The notes under the pieces are model-generated. The model was not told where the DNA came from. It saw nothing but the letters and a program-made list of their open reading frames with translations, and made no database searches. A DNA stretch of 64,000 bases, taken from assembly GCA_026874595.1 (NCBI GenBank), contig CM049320.1, forward strand, positions 24,585,714-24,649,713, written 5' to 3'. The stretch comes from Sipunculus nudus (Eukaryota; Annelida; Sipuncula; Golfingiida; Sipunculidae). A program made the position numbers and the translations under genes. The first letter of the stretch is position 1. Each line of letters opens with the position of its first letter. This document shows, piece by piece, positions 1 through 13,023 of the stretch.

Positions 1-89
1 CTCCAAATTTTAAACATCTGACACCAGGATGGCATTATTGGCCCCGTGCCAGAACTGGAGTAATCAGACTAAAGAGAGCGTCTTATTAA

Positions 90-225
90 AATTATTTGCT
101 CTGTGCCAGCCCTGGTGATGAAAACAAAAAGAACCTTGCTTTAAAAAAAGCAGCCGTTAAATCAATAAAAAAATATCTTGGACGACTGTAGTGTAAATCG
201 CTGCGTGAAGAGCGTACTTATTTAT
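90..225. repeat. Dispersed repeat, SINE-like, divergent copy
   Basis: This segment resembles 20085-20195 in intron 8 of the large gene and its duplicate at 34975-35085. Shared blocks include GCTCTGTGC, CCTGGTGA, AAAGCAGC followed by GTTA, GACGACT/AACGACTC, AGTGTA and GAGCGTA in the same order. The two are clearly related but differ at many positions, so this is an old dispersed repeat and not part of the recent tandem duplication. I cannot assign a class. Confidence 0.45.
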
Positions 226-2738
226 CTGTGAAGAGTGAATATGTTTTTGTCGCCATTGTTAGAATTAGAAACCCTACTCACAAAGGTATGAAGGTATTTT
301 GATGAATAGTGTGAAGGTGTAGGTAGCCATCCAACAGCGTTCGGAGTCGATTCCACACCTTCTGGGTACAAGTGAAAGTCCACGCCCAAGTCACTCGAGA
401 CCAGGGCCAAGTCAGAGTCCTTTTGGTTCGGCTCCTAGTCAACCTTCTTCTAATCTGAGTCTAACAGAGCTCTAGTCTATGTCAGAGTCCGAGTCAAATT
501 AAAATTTCTTTATTTCAAACACTTTTAAATGGAAATTTTCTGTCATACACATATTTTATTATAATCTAAACTTTTTTTTCTACTTTTATTTTTAATAATA
601 CATATAGCTCCCGAGATTTGTATATACAATCTTGATTTTTGTTTATATTTCTGTAGTGTGTTCTGACATGTGAACGTCCCAACATTATGTGACAGTCTTT
701 TTTCCCTTGAAAAAGACCGTATTTTAATCGAGATGAACTTTACCTGATATCTCAAGTCCTGACCTAAGAGTCCTAAAACAACTTATCCAAGTGGATCCGT
801 GTTTGGACTGGAGTCCAAATCCGGGCTCGAGTACTAAATCACTGCCATACAAGAAACAATCCGTTAAATATTGGTTGTCATCTGGATTATCATAACATAT
901 GTGTTGCTTAAAGGCAAACTTGTAAGGGCAATTTTATGTGTCCCAGCCAGGGCGAGACCTTAGTCACTCACTAGAGTTATGGGGCACCAGTTGGTATGAT
1001 ATATTGTGTTTAACAGCTTTAATGAATAGTTATCTTTGCCACCACAAGATGGCGCTACTGTATATCTCCACAGGTCCTATACTGGATGTAATATAAGTGC
1101 TTACTGGAACATTGCAGCCACATGTTAGCCTCCTGTGTAACTGTCAGGAATTAACGGTTTGTTTGTTAAGAGCAGAGTCCAGAGTGTGTGTGTAAATGTG
1201 TGTAAATCTCCAACTGGATTAGGAGATTCCTGCAATGTACATAAGTATAACCAAATTTGAGCCCCTTAGTTCTGTCGGACAGAGCTTACTTGTGATGTAA
1301 CCATCGAGTTGATCAACCGTGAATGACATTGCTCTCGCCTTGTGTTCAAAGATTTCTTGTGCTTACATATCACACGACTCGTTTTATGAGACTCTAGGTA
1401 ATATAGGCTACATGATCTGGTTATCTTGTACGTTAGCGGAGGTTATGTGGTCTGTAACTGCTTTCTAGCTGCGTACGACTCTTGTCCCACCTTTGACCTC
1501 ATTTACAAGCGTATTTAATCTGAAAGAACTTGCCTTTAAAAATCAGGATTTTATTTTTTCTAAAAAGCAGTATGACGTACCAAATGCTATGGGTGCATTG
1601 ATACATTGAAGGTAGTGCAGGAGTGATTTACATAAACGATACTACACAATGGGAATGAGAACACCGGTAGCACCCTTCCGCCAGAGGTCGGTTCTACTAA
1701 AAATAAGAACCTCTTTCTGATAGGCACTATAGGACTACCGGGATTACTTACAACAGTCAAACCTTAAAATCAAAATGTCTTACGTTTCAAGGAAACACCT
1801 TCTGTTTACATTTCACATGCGTGTGCTTGAAAAGTATTACACATTCGTGAAGCCCTTTCAACTAAAAGAATAACATCCATATTTATGTAATTTGCCTTGA
1901 AACAATTCTTATCCAATGTACTTGAACGGACTACATTATTCCCTCTTTACTACATTTATACTTACGTCTTTTGTGTGTTTAGAAGCCGCGGTGCATTGTG
2001 GGAGTCAGATTGTGACGCCTACAAACCCTTAACAGCAGAGTCAACTCTTGCGCCACTTAATCTGCGCAGTTTGCAACTGATGCACTGTAAAATATTTCAG
2101 TCTTTTTCAATACCTGAATTGCTCAGCGAGTTCTTACTTCTCTGGTTAATGATAAAGTTTGAACCTGTTATTAAACTATGGGAATGTTCGGAAGTCATCT
2201 CAAAGGTTTGAAATGTTTGGCCCTAATTTGGAAGATTTCATTCATTTCACAATGGTGCATGCAGTCTTGAATCAATCAACATTGAAAAAAGATTCTAACA
2301 CATTAGAGTTATGGCCAAGGAATTTCTGGAATGTCACACAGAACTGGGAGAAAAAGGCGAATAAATCATAACAATGGGAATATTATAGTTGGGCTAAAAC
2401 CGCACAGGGATTATGTATATCCATATTGACACATGATCAAATTTACCAATATCGATATTTTTACCAATTTACAAAAGGCTGTGGATTGCCTGTCAGTATT
2501 ATCAATAGGATGTTTTTATAAAGCCTACTCAGTTACTCTTCTGAATAAATAATGAAAAATGATACAGAATACTAATATTAACGCGTGATTAAAGTTATTA
2601 GTTTTAGTGATTCTTTTAAAACTGCAAATATTAATTTTTGCTAACAAATGACCATCAAGGCATTATATGTGTAATTGTGTCCAAAACTGTCAGTATTTAA
2701 CATGAATGAGCCTCTAGGCACGTACTCTGGATTTCACA

Positions 2739-3089
2739 TTATATTTTGCAAGTGCAAAACAATGAATAGTCTCTGTCCTGCTCCTCAGCTATGCCACCTG
2801 ATTTGTCATTGCTCTGTGTAACTGGGGGGGGGGGGGGGGGGCACACTGTGTCAAAGGCGTTTCTGCAATCCACAAAAACAACAATATTCCTAAAACCTAA
2901 TTCCTCATTATGGAGGACACATTCTTGTAACATAAACGTTTCATATGTAGGCGATAAACCTGACTGACAAGTACAATGCAATACGTCAGGGAAACTAATA
3001 TTCTGCTGTAAAGTGAAGTTTAATAATCTGTTTAAAATTGCATGTTTTCCCAGTAATTTATAATTAAAAATATTTGCGTGATTCCCCAA
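2739..3089 (-). pseudogene. Non-LTR retrotransposon reverse-transcriptase remnant
   Basis: Read on the minus strand, the frame contains a phrase like 'IVVFVDCRNAFDTV', which matches the reverse-transcriptase motif A pattern (F-x-D-x-x-x-A-F-D) of LINE-type elements. It is preceded by a segment ending LQECVLHN that resembles the equivalent part of the remnant at 49.0-49.6 kb. The frame breaks into a poly-C/poly-G tract directly after motif A, so the catalytic motif with two aspartates is absent. This is a dead fragment. Family (jockey-like or CR1-like) cannot be decided from so little sequence. Confidence 0.6.
2824..2841. repeat. Poly(G) tract
   Basis: An uninterrupted run of 18 G lies at the end of the reverse-transcriptase remnant. 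It is one of about twenty G or C homopolymers of ten or more bases in this AT-rich window. Confidence 0.9.
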
Positions 3090-4254
3090 AATTTGTCCGG
3101 GGATTTACTGTTTAGATTTGGCACCTTATCGGCATTGCTACGATAAGACCCTTCTTCATACGCTCATGGACATACTCAAGACGCACGATTTGATTAAACA
3201 AATGGGTCAAGTGATCAAGTTAGACCTTGAGTGTTCATTACTCAGGCTGTCAATACCTGCCGTTTTCCCAGTTTTCTGTTTTTTTATACACTGGCTTAAC
3301 TCAGATAACAATCAAGTGTTTCATCATGCATCTTCTGCGACTCTTCTTCAAAACACTTAATTGGTACCTGTAGTGAATTCCAGTAATTAGTTATTTAAAA
3401 ATCATATATGATACTAACGATTCCGTCAGGTTATAGGCTGTGCAGGAGTCTTTGTCAAGTACGCGAGAGTTTCAAGTCATCTTTTGGCGCACCGTTATAA
3501 ATTTCTTTTCTGAGATCCTATAGCCGCCCCTGATTTTATTTGATATTGTACCTAGGAGTACATGTTACCTCCCGTGTTTACTCATTAACACGTTGTGACA
3601 TGTCGTTGCTTGGAGTGAGGTTACCGATCCCAAAATGTAGATAACTCTGACCTTCGGGACAACAATAGGTTGTTGGTCGTTTGATCTTGATGGCAATAAA
3701 ATATAAAACATGTAGTTTTCACTTCCTGGTGTTAAGAAGATGAATCCAGTTGGGTAAAGATTTACTAACATACGAAGCTGTCACGAAACGCTTAAGGTCT
3801 AAGCAATAATCTTCGCCCAACCTCTTAAGACCCAAGGTGCTCAACTGGCCAAATAATGCAGATGCTGGTGTGGTATGTCTGTGCGTCGGAAGCAAGAAAT
3901 CTGTTGTTTACACACAAGGCAGCATCTCGGGGTCAGATACGTCATGGCTCATAAAACCGCACTTGAAAACGACGAAATAGTCGTTGTAAATTTGACGTAT
4001 TATACTGAAACCACTTATCCATTTGCCACACCAGCTTATGAAAATAGCGTTCAGGTAGAGCTGACATGACCAATGTTTCAGATACAATCAAGGTTTACTA
4101 TATATAGGATATGAACTAAATAATCTCAGCGTGGGACAAACTCACCACAACCTCTTATACCTTAAACATCATTTTCTTGGAGGATACGTCCACAGCCTGT
4201 TGCTGTCGCAGTCCGTTCAATTAAGCTGGAGTTAACCAAATAGTAGTTTCTAAT

Positions 4255-4640
4255 TCGAGATATTCGCGATAGAGAAATTACCGCGAAAATTTAACCTCAA
4301 TGAATTAAAGGCCAAACCGACAAAGGCAAGTCGAAGGGCCAAAGGAATAGAAGTATTAATCAAAGACTGCAATTATAAATGATACAAGATCTTTCACATA
4401 ACTTACCAATTATATCTACTTATCCGATGTTTCATTGGGTCCACGTCCTAATTTTTCGATGTGGACGTACATATTATTTAATATTATTATTTCCATATAG
4501 TAATAGATATACTCAATTAGTTAATTGCATGGTGAGATGGCGAAAATGGGACCCTCACGAAATTCTTATAAAAGGGAAATTCGCAAAATATTAACCCCAC
4601 GAATATGAATTTGATGTCAACTACAGTATACTATATATAC
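4255..4640. repeat. Dispersed CGCGAAA/CACGAAAT-type repeats
   Basis: Two neighbouring stretches (about 4255-4300 and 4535-4640) contain motifs such as ATTACCGCGAAAATTT, GCGAAAATGG and CCCCACGAATATGAA. Closely similar phrases recur at 46066-46180 and, inverted, at 62960-63100. This is a family of short dispersed repeats, probably non-autonomous, with no coding capacity. Confidence 0.5.
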
Positions 4641-5471
4641 AAAGCTAGCACTTGCGTTTCGTTTGCGATACGATAAATACGCATATGTAACGCCGACGTA
4701 TTATGTACACGATATGATGCTGCGTTATGATGGGTCATAATGCAAACGCATAAGTTTTAAAATGTTCTAACAATTCTGAGCGTAATGCACACATATTGGA
4801 GACAGGAAAAAGGGCATAAATTGCCAATTTGACACACTGTCTTTACATGCGCTCAGCGTAAAGTCGTGTAAACATAAAGTTACGCCTGTGGAAGTGGTCG
4901 CATATCTGGTGCCATATATGAACAGCAAGTTTGTTATAGTTATCAGGACATTATAGGGCTAATCTCTTAAACTATATCGTCATTTACCCATTTTATCTTA
5001 AACTCTCTGACAGGAATCGCCAAGGGGATCTTAAGCTCCGCTCCGACGGCTTTACAACAAGAAATAATTTCCTTTGTCATTGTCATGGTTCTGTTCAATA
5101 TTTGACTCGGCGGGGTGCAGTGAAATATATAAATATATTAATGACCATAATACTGACTATTTTAAAGGCATGTTTTCTATGGAAAACTCTGTTGAAGAAA
5201 TCTTCAAGTTCCGATGAACATTCTTTATATTCAACAAGTTGTGCCAAATATATATACATCTAACTCCAGTTGTATTATTCATGTGACTACAGAGTGACGC
5301 AATTGTGAAAAGCGTTAATCTGGATACTAACGTTATACGGTACTGTGTTAATCCAGCGGGGTTCTTATCAAAGGTTTATTTTAGTGCGTGATGAATGATG
5401 AATTCTTTATATCTGGTTTGTGATTGGCCACTTTGTATCCTGTTGAATATTCATACTTTAATCGACAAGTT

Positions 5472-5506
5472 CATATATGGGAGAGATGCCATTTCCGCGA
5501 TCAGTT
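5472..5506 (+). promoter_or_regulatory. Putative TATA/Inr core promoter of the large secreted-protein gene
   Basis: A TATA-like element (CATATATGG, 5472-5480) lies 30 bases upstream of the A of an initiator match TCAGTT (5501-5506), the textbook spacing. About 25 bases further on is a good splice donor (CAG|GTGAGT at 5531). The first coding exon, 0.9 kb downstream, begins right after a strong acceptor that leaves only AGCC before the ATG. A short upstream non-coding exon is therefore expected, and this site fits. No transcript data are available, so the start site is an inference. Confidence 0.4.
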
Positions 5507-5530
5507 GAGGTGCCTGGTCTGTGAGTTCAG
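5503..5530 (+). other. Putative non-coding exon 1 (5' UTR)
   Basis: The exon runs from the predicted initiator A to the donor CAG|GTGAGT. It contains no ATG. Joined to exon 2 it would give a 5' UTR of about 32 nt ending in GCCATGG, an excellent Kozak context. The intron to exon 2 is about 0.9 kb and ends in a polypyrimidine run and ACAG. Confidence 0.35.
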
Positions 5531-6321
5531 GTGAGTTTATCTTAAGTCACGAAATAAACTGTATCATGAGAAACCAATCTTGAATTCATATCACGAAAGG
5601 TCTTTTACTGCACCATGAGCCAACCATAGAGCATGTTTTTGAAGTTTGCTAGCAGTGGATTTTTTTTCTATATGGTTATATATTCTTGGAGTATTGATAA
5701 TCTTCTAGTAAAATTACAGGAGTCTATCACACACACACATACACACACACTACTGAATCAGAACTTAACCAATGCTGTATTAAATATCATTTCGTCTAAT
5801 TCATAGTTACTAATGTTATACGCCTATAACCCTTGATTTGTTGCGACAGTTTCAAAAAGTTATTCTTTAACTGAAATTATTTGAAAGCTTTTTATTTATG
5901 TCAAGAGAATTCGGGGGTCTTAAATAATGAAATATAACTACTAAAAAACTGTTTATCTCTTGCATGATAAATTGACTTATTTATTTATCTCTTAATTTCT
6001 GAAATGAAAAGTGTCAGTCTACGTCAGCTGATAAATCTAGAGTAAAAAACGCTTTTATAAGAAGGTTTCGGAAATGCACTAATGTTTTGCATCACACACA
6101 TTGGTAACAATGATTAGGACTCAATAAACGAGCTTTTATTTAACGTTAGTTTACAAAAGGTGCCGTTGCTGGAGAACTGCGTGCTTGTGTCATATGAAAT
6201 TGAAATGCATATTTATATATGTGCATACAACAACTCTATCAGTTAACTTAAGTTTTAACAGGGTGTAATAATATATAATGTATCATCGCTTTATAAAAGG
6301 TGTTAAAGGGGCAATTGTATT

Positions 6322-6323
<2 letters not shown>

Positions 6324-6372
<49 letters not shown>
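6324..6372. repeat. (TA)n microsatellite in intron 1
   Basis: Nearly pure TA dinucleotides with one interruption, just upstream of the polypyrimidine tract of exon 2. Confidence 0.9.
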
Positions 6373-6429
6373 GATATATTTTCGCTTTATTAAATGTGTC
6401 AAAGGTGTACTTTTTTGTTCAATTGACAG

Positions 6430-6509
6430 AGCCATGGCGCCAACACGGTGGAACGTCATCTGCTGCGCTCTGCTGGTAGCATACATTGGTGGTCCCTCGG
6501 TAACATCAG
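6430..6509 (+). CDS. Exon 2: start codon and signal peptide
   Basis: The acceptor is TTTTTTGTTCAATTGACAG|A; the coding part starts at ATG 6434 in the context GCCATGG. It encodes 25 residues and one base of codon 26. The peptide has a basic n-region (MAPTRW), a hydrophobic core (VICCALLVAYI) and a small-residue end (VTSA after splicing), typical of a secretory signal with cleavage near residue 26. The donor is CAG|GTATAT, phase 1. A (TA)n block lies about 60 bases upstream inside intron 1. Confidence 0.75.
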
Positions 6510-6768
6510 GTATATATTTTTACTGTTAAATAGTTAACTTTCTGATAGTACATACATTTAGAGAGAATTTAAGGGAATCTAACAGTTCCTAAGAACGTAA
6601 TTAATAACGCAACCACCTAACCTAAGTGAATATATATACGTTTCGGTAGCGATTTCTCGCTTTTATTCAAAGAATGTCTGAAGCATTTCCGTGTCATCAC
6701 AATTAAAGGAATTAACAAAACAAATCGCGAATTTAAAACAGAAATTATACATGGCATCAAAAATCATT

Positions 6769-6857
<89 letters not shown>

Positions 6858-9800
6858 GTCTAGTTTTACAAGACGCTTTTAGTGAACGTTGAATTGATAG
6901 AAAAGTGTCAGCAGGTCGGCTGGCATACCTCTCCTTTGTAAATCCACAGCTTTCACAGATTCCGTTCAAGTCAATACGAATCTCTCCGTTATTAGCGCGT
7001 ACATGTATTGTCCTTTTAAATCCAGCTTCCCATGCGGGTCCTAGCTTGTACTCTGTGTACATATAAATGAATCGTAGATTATTTCTGTATGAAATATCAT
7101 CATAACGTCTCTGTCAGGGATGAATGGGTTTGTTTATAAAAAAACTACATGTAAGTGAATACAGTATACATGCCCAGTGTTGAAAAATAGAAAGACCATG
7201 TTACCTTCCTCCACATAATAGAGAAATGTTGATAAATTTGTTGTTGATTTATGCAATTAAACGCACATATCGGGGACATCTACTGCAATTTATACTCTCC
7301 CCTGTCTGTGTCAAGATGATAAATAAGAATTCATAAAGGAAAATAATATCATGATATAAATAAAATGTGTTAAAGCTTAACAATCAAAATTGTTATCATG
7401 ATTATACTTAATTTACTGAAATTTGCATAGTGTCCTTTAAAGATTGCTGGTTGCATTTATGCAAAATTGGAAAGATCACTATAGTTGTCACCATAGCCGC
7501 ACTATGCCCTTGTTGAACGCGTTGTGCCCCCCCCCCCCCCCCCCCAACACTTGTATGAAACAATTTTATATAAAAAAAAAAACGAACAGGCTGTGTGATG
7601 TCATCGGTGTGTTCTGGTAAAAGGTTCAACGAATTGTCTTTAGTTAATAGACGTCGGATAAGGCCCATTTTAAGTATATAAACATGTTCTCTTTTTATAC
7701 GATCCCAATAAGAGACGACACAGTTTTTTTCCCATAAATTAAAAGAGAATAATATTTCCCTTTCATGTCAAAGCCACTGCACTTCCATTTGAGATAAATG
7801 GAACTGCGTCACCAGGAGAGACCCCGGATGTCACGCTGCAGAGTGCACAGGAAGGTAGGTTTCCTAGGTAGCGCGCTGCATATATTTGCATAAAAATTTA
7901 ATTGAATGCCACTCTGAATTATGCCAAATGTTTATTCTAAAGGATTTAAAGGTTATATGATAATGAACTGAAAACCAATAATGAGGCACAAATCGACGAA
8001 AAATTCACCCAAAAAATAAATTTTGAAGTTCGATTGCCTCTCTTATTCGTCTTCGTACCTCACAACCTTAGGTGTTAGATGGTTGGTTTTCAATCGTGGC
8101 AAACGAAAAGTTATCTCTATGTAAATTGTACCATAGTGTTTAAAATTTGTGTAAATACTAATTCATACGTGTTCATACTTATTTTTGTGAAGTATTAAAT
8201 TTATTTTGCACTTATCATTTTCTTTCTACTTTTCAACAAATTATTGTGTTCAGGATCTTTGCCTTATAACTACTAAACTAACTACCTGGTAATAAAAATA
8301 CGCTTGTACATAATTTCATAAATAAGAACAGATCTTCTGTTTTAAATCAATTTTCACTAACACAACTTTTTTTATCTTTTTTTTTTTCATTTCACCAAAT
8401 GGTCATGAGGTTTATGGAGTTTACTCTTACGTAAAAGGTTAGACTAATATTTTAACCCATATTATTCCTAAACATGTCTACTTCGGGAGAGCAGTCTGAA
8501 GTCTACATTGTAAGCCTCTGTCTCGGTTTGTTGTGTTATATTTTATAACCACTTTCACACCAAAGTGCCTTCATTTTCTTCATAAATCACATTATTCGCT
8601 AAAATAAGATAGGATAAATTCCTATTCATAAACCTTAAAAAAATGTAACGCATGTATCTTTAACCAAGATTGTGGGTAATACCTGTATCGTTTTATATTT
8701 GTGGGAAAGGTTTATGTTTATTCTAAAGCAAAAAATAAAGTTGACTTTAAAATTCCCTGCACACATAAAACTGCATAGGTAAAAAATAACGGATAAATAT
8801 GGAGGCATGTGGTATGTAACAAATTTTCGTAAAAAAATAGTCTTTTTAGGCCACAGCAAACATGTTTAAATACATAACATTTTGTTTTATTCCCAGAATA
8901 AAGTTTCTTAAATTGTTCCTGGGCTAAAATAGGATTTTAATGCGGGGTTTGCAAAGAAAAAGACTGCATAAACTATACATGTATCCTACTCCAGGATATT
9001 TAAAAATACCAACACGTTGAATTATTAAAAACGTTTAAACAGTTTACCATTCATCTAAAACCTGCTGTGATGGTCCATTGTTAATATAAGGGTATCTCAA
9101 CCGTAATGTTGAGTTAGTGGTTTCATTCAGACTAATAACCATTTGTTTCATTTTGGTGATCCCCTTTTAACCTTTCCCTTTTTTTTTTCGTGATTGAGTA
9201 TTTTGCACTGAATGTATTCAATGTAATTGGAAGAGTACCTTTTGTGGTTTTGCCTATTTTCAGAAAGTTAGTGTATTGAAATTTTAAAACTATTGTTTGG
9301 AATTAACACCATATTTTCAAGGACGCATTTAGTTTAAGATACGTTACCAGTGATGTAAGTATAGTTACGTTACTATTCATATTGACTGGAAACATAAACC
9401 TTCGAAACCTTATGTCATTTAAATCTGAGAGGCATACTATGTATATTGTATTCTTTTTTAAGAACTGATCCCATCATACAAACTTACGAAGTGTGTACAC
9501 ATACTCGAAGCTGAAGGTGTCGATAGGAAATATTTTTTCAAGGATAATTAAATGAAAACATAATACAAGTGTATTTCTTTTTCCATTTAAAAGAATGGTG
9601 ATTTGAGCAACTCTCCAGCAAGTCAGGATTGTGCGTTCTACTATGAGAAACACCAGTTTCATGTTTCTTCGTTACGTATGAACCCATAACGTATGCATTG
9701 TTTGGAGAATCGGGACCTTCAGGACACAATATTAAACGTCAATCAGCAAGCGTATTCGTTCCCGTTCATGTGTGTGCTTGTTTGTGTGTTTGTTTCTGCG

Positions 9801-10866
9801 TATGTTTGTTCACAATATATCTCCCGCAATCATGAACGGATTCTCATAAAATGTTCAGGTTTTTTTTCGGGAATGGGCCATGGAAGAATTGATTCTGCAT
9901 CTCTTGAATTCTGGTGCTTCATCATGGGATATTCACGAAAGCATGGTCACTTGTGCATGACAGAACTTAGGCATATGAGCCAAAAATAAGTGAATGCATA
10001 GAATGTCCCCCCTATTAATATGGCCTAGCCAACTGTTCAGGTCACGCTCGAGCGAACAGAGTGACGCTGCAGTGTGTTCGAAGAGCGTTTTTTATAACTT
10101 GTGCTCAAATGGCGGAGGCATGAATCCATTTCTAGTTTGAGTATGTAATCAATATTAGAGATATTAATCTACCATGAGTAAAATTATTTTAGTGCACTAT
10201 CTAATTATTTGCTTTTTAAATTATCGTTTGTATCGATTAGCTTTGTTCATTAAGCCTGATTAATTAAATATCATATACTAGAAAAAAAAACATGGTAACT
10301 GACGTAGATCTGACGTATATTTCATAAACATAACTATCCGTTTGGGATTTTCCATGACCTAAGTAAAGAAAAAATAAGCCAATAGGCCTAACTTTGCAGT
10401 CAAGAGTGTATCAAGAAAGTGGCGTCACTATCTTCAAGATGATAAAAAAATTAGTAAAGGGAAATACCGCCACAGAGACACTTTCACAAAATTTCAAGAT
10501 CAATGCCATTCCCTAAAAGAATTTCACAGTTGTATACTTAATCTAGCTCCACTGTTATTGAAAACCTATGGTCAGGTTTTTATTTAAGAGTCAGTAATTT
10601 ACAACTACTATACAAAGCTAAGAATAAGAACTATAACCGAAATTTAGCACATTAGGAGACGTGTTTTGTGTGTATAGATACTGAAAAACATCGTTCCTGA
10701 CTTTATATTATTCTGTAAAATCCTAATCCCTCCATTCGTGCCTCATAAGTGATTTTGGCTTAATACGTTTCATATAATTTATTATTCATATGGTGCAGAT
10801 TTATTTTTTGAATGTTTGAAAAGAAGGAAAATGAATTACCTTCAGCTAGATGAAATGGGATCCCCT

Positions 10867-10929
<63 letters not shown>

Positions 10930-12948
10930 CTACACAGACCTACATACACAGTTTTCACTCAGATGAGAGGAACAGAGTAGTAACAAATGTAATTATGTTT
11001 TTCTTAGACTGGTTCACCCTTGGAAAAAGCATGATTTACAAACCCACCTTGCCATCCAGTATAACCCACGCTCACATTTTAGATAACACCCAGGTTCCGT
11101 TTATTTAACTAGTAATTTATGAACCAATTTGTATGGCGTTGACCTTATCTTCTACAGGAGGTACCCCGGTACTTCAGCCTTCGAGGAGCTATATCATTAG
11201 ACTCAATTCACATAACTAAAGTTTATTACTCCAAAATAGAGCGGATTGACACTTCTGGTGGTATTCAGGAAGTGCTAGTGTAGACACTGCCAACACTCAT
11301 TAGTATAAGTGGAAATTTTACGATTTCACAGTTGACTCTTTGCTTCCTTACCAATTAAGTGATAGTAGTGGTAAGCGAAAGGAATCTGAAGTAGGACTTC
11401 CTGTGGTATATATCACTCTAGATTCGGCGAAGGTCAGCGTGACTCGGAAATCAAACCTTAAAGTAACAACATAAACTTTTGTACACTATTGTTCGAGCTC
11501 CTCACAATGACGTATGTGCCACACAGGACGAACATAACCAAGATTAAACCCATGACCGATGAAAAGGTTCGATAAAACACACCACGGTTACATAATTAAT
11601 TGCTATTTATATCTTGGTATGTCCTGACTAATGTCACGATTCACCAGGAACATTCCACCCAATATCTGTATCTTGACTAGCCTCGTTTTACAATATTTAA
11701 AAGTATATACCCAAAAATTAGTTCCATGGCCCATATAGCAATATTTATCAATTCAGGGTATTATCCTCTCAGTTTGACTGCAGACTATTGAAAATAACTA
11801 TATGTACGCTGACCACACCGAATATCCTCGTATCTGCAAAAAAATAACTGAAGTTTTATGAAAAAAAAATATGAAAGCGCCCCCCCCCCCCCCAGAATGC
11901 ACCACATTTCGCGACCTCTTATTTCCAAAATGGAAAATTCTTTTGTGCCTTTGTGGTGTTCACATTGGCAATCATTTTGAACGAGAAATGTAAACCCACA
12001 GTCATAAGTCCTTTGATATCTACATTTAAATGTTAAAACAACATAGTTACGAGCATCAACCTACTACATGTAGTTTTTTCTTGGAATACTAATAATCGTG
12101 GCCGTTTTACAGGCTGTCATCTTGCATTTAACATGGTCCGGTCACTATTTTGTTGACATCAAAAGGTGATAAATCACTCTTTGGGCTGAGCAAATGTCTA
12201 TAAAGGATGTATCTTATCACTCAAAGCTTGTAAGGTTATGTAACCCCAGTTACAGGCCCTTGAAAAAATATATCCCCCATCCCCTCCTATTTTTAGCTAG
12301 GGTGATGGTCAATGTAACCATTCCCTTCTCCCTGATATTCAAAGAATAATGTTTATATATTTGAAATAAAATATATGAATAGTTAAAATTATAGACTTTG
12401 GGTTCCATTTCTGAGTTTACCATGAAATATTGTATATACCTAAACCTGGTTTAGAATTAACGTTCTCTGAAAACTTAATACATGTACCTTATTTTTTAAA
12501 CCTTGTACTTAATTGTAATATATTGAAATGTATCACACAGACAAATATATATATATATATATATATATTTGTTTATAAAAAAGTCCAAACTTTGATTGCC
12601 CTCCCTCGCCTGCGTACCCTTGAAGATAAATTGACGCCACTGGTTATAATTTATTCATGTGGCGCCCTGTTAGCTTAAGTAACCATGTTTGGCATGATTT
12701 GTGGCTATCACTTCCATATCTGCACTTTGTGAGCTGTTGTGAGCCGAAGCCTGTTATACGGAATCCTAAGCGTAGGTACGCCAGTTACACATGTCGTGTA
12801 GGTACGTGGTGCCTATGCACAGGATAAGCAACCACACGTCATTGTAGGCATAACCTAGCAACATTTTTTTACATGAGTACGCAGCCTAATTTCGCGTACT
12901 CGGTAAGCCGTAATACGCAACTCTACGTCGGCCCGGTGTGAAATCCCG

Positions 12949-13023
<75 letters not shown>

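Larger units (their letters stand above)
1..5470. other. Intergenic upstream region
   Basis: I see no convincing gene in this stretch. It contains a reverse-transcriptase remnant on the minus strand, a poly-G tract at 2824-2841, two small dispersed repeats with CGCGAAAA-type motifs, and a SINE-like repeat near the left edge. The short open frames present have no recognisable domain, no splice-site support and no biased composition, so they look like chance frames. The right part leads into the promoter of the large gene. Confidence 0.6.

Noticed and set aside
7794-7854. Alternative start of exon 3 at 7794 (after TTTGAG)
   Set aside because: It gives an open Cys-containing frame, but the phase then does not match exon 4, while 7774 does.
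9693-9989. 98-residue frame inside intron 3
   Set aside because: No domain, no fitting splice sites, unbiased composition.
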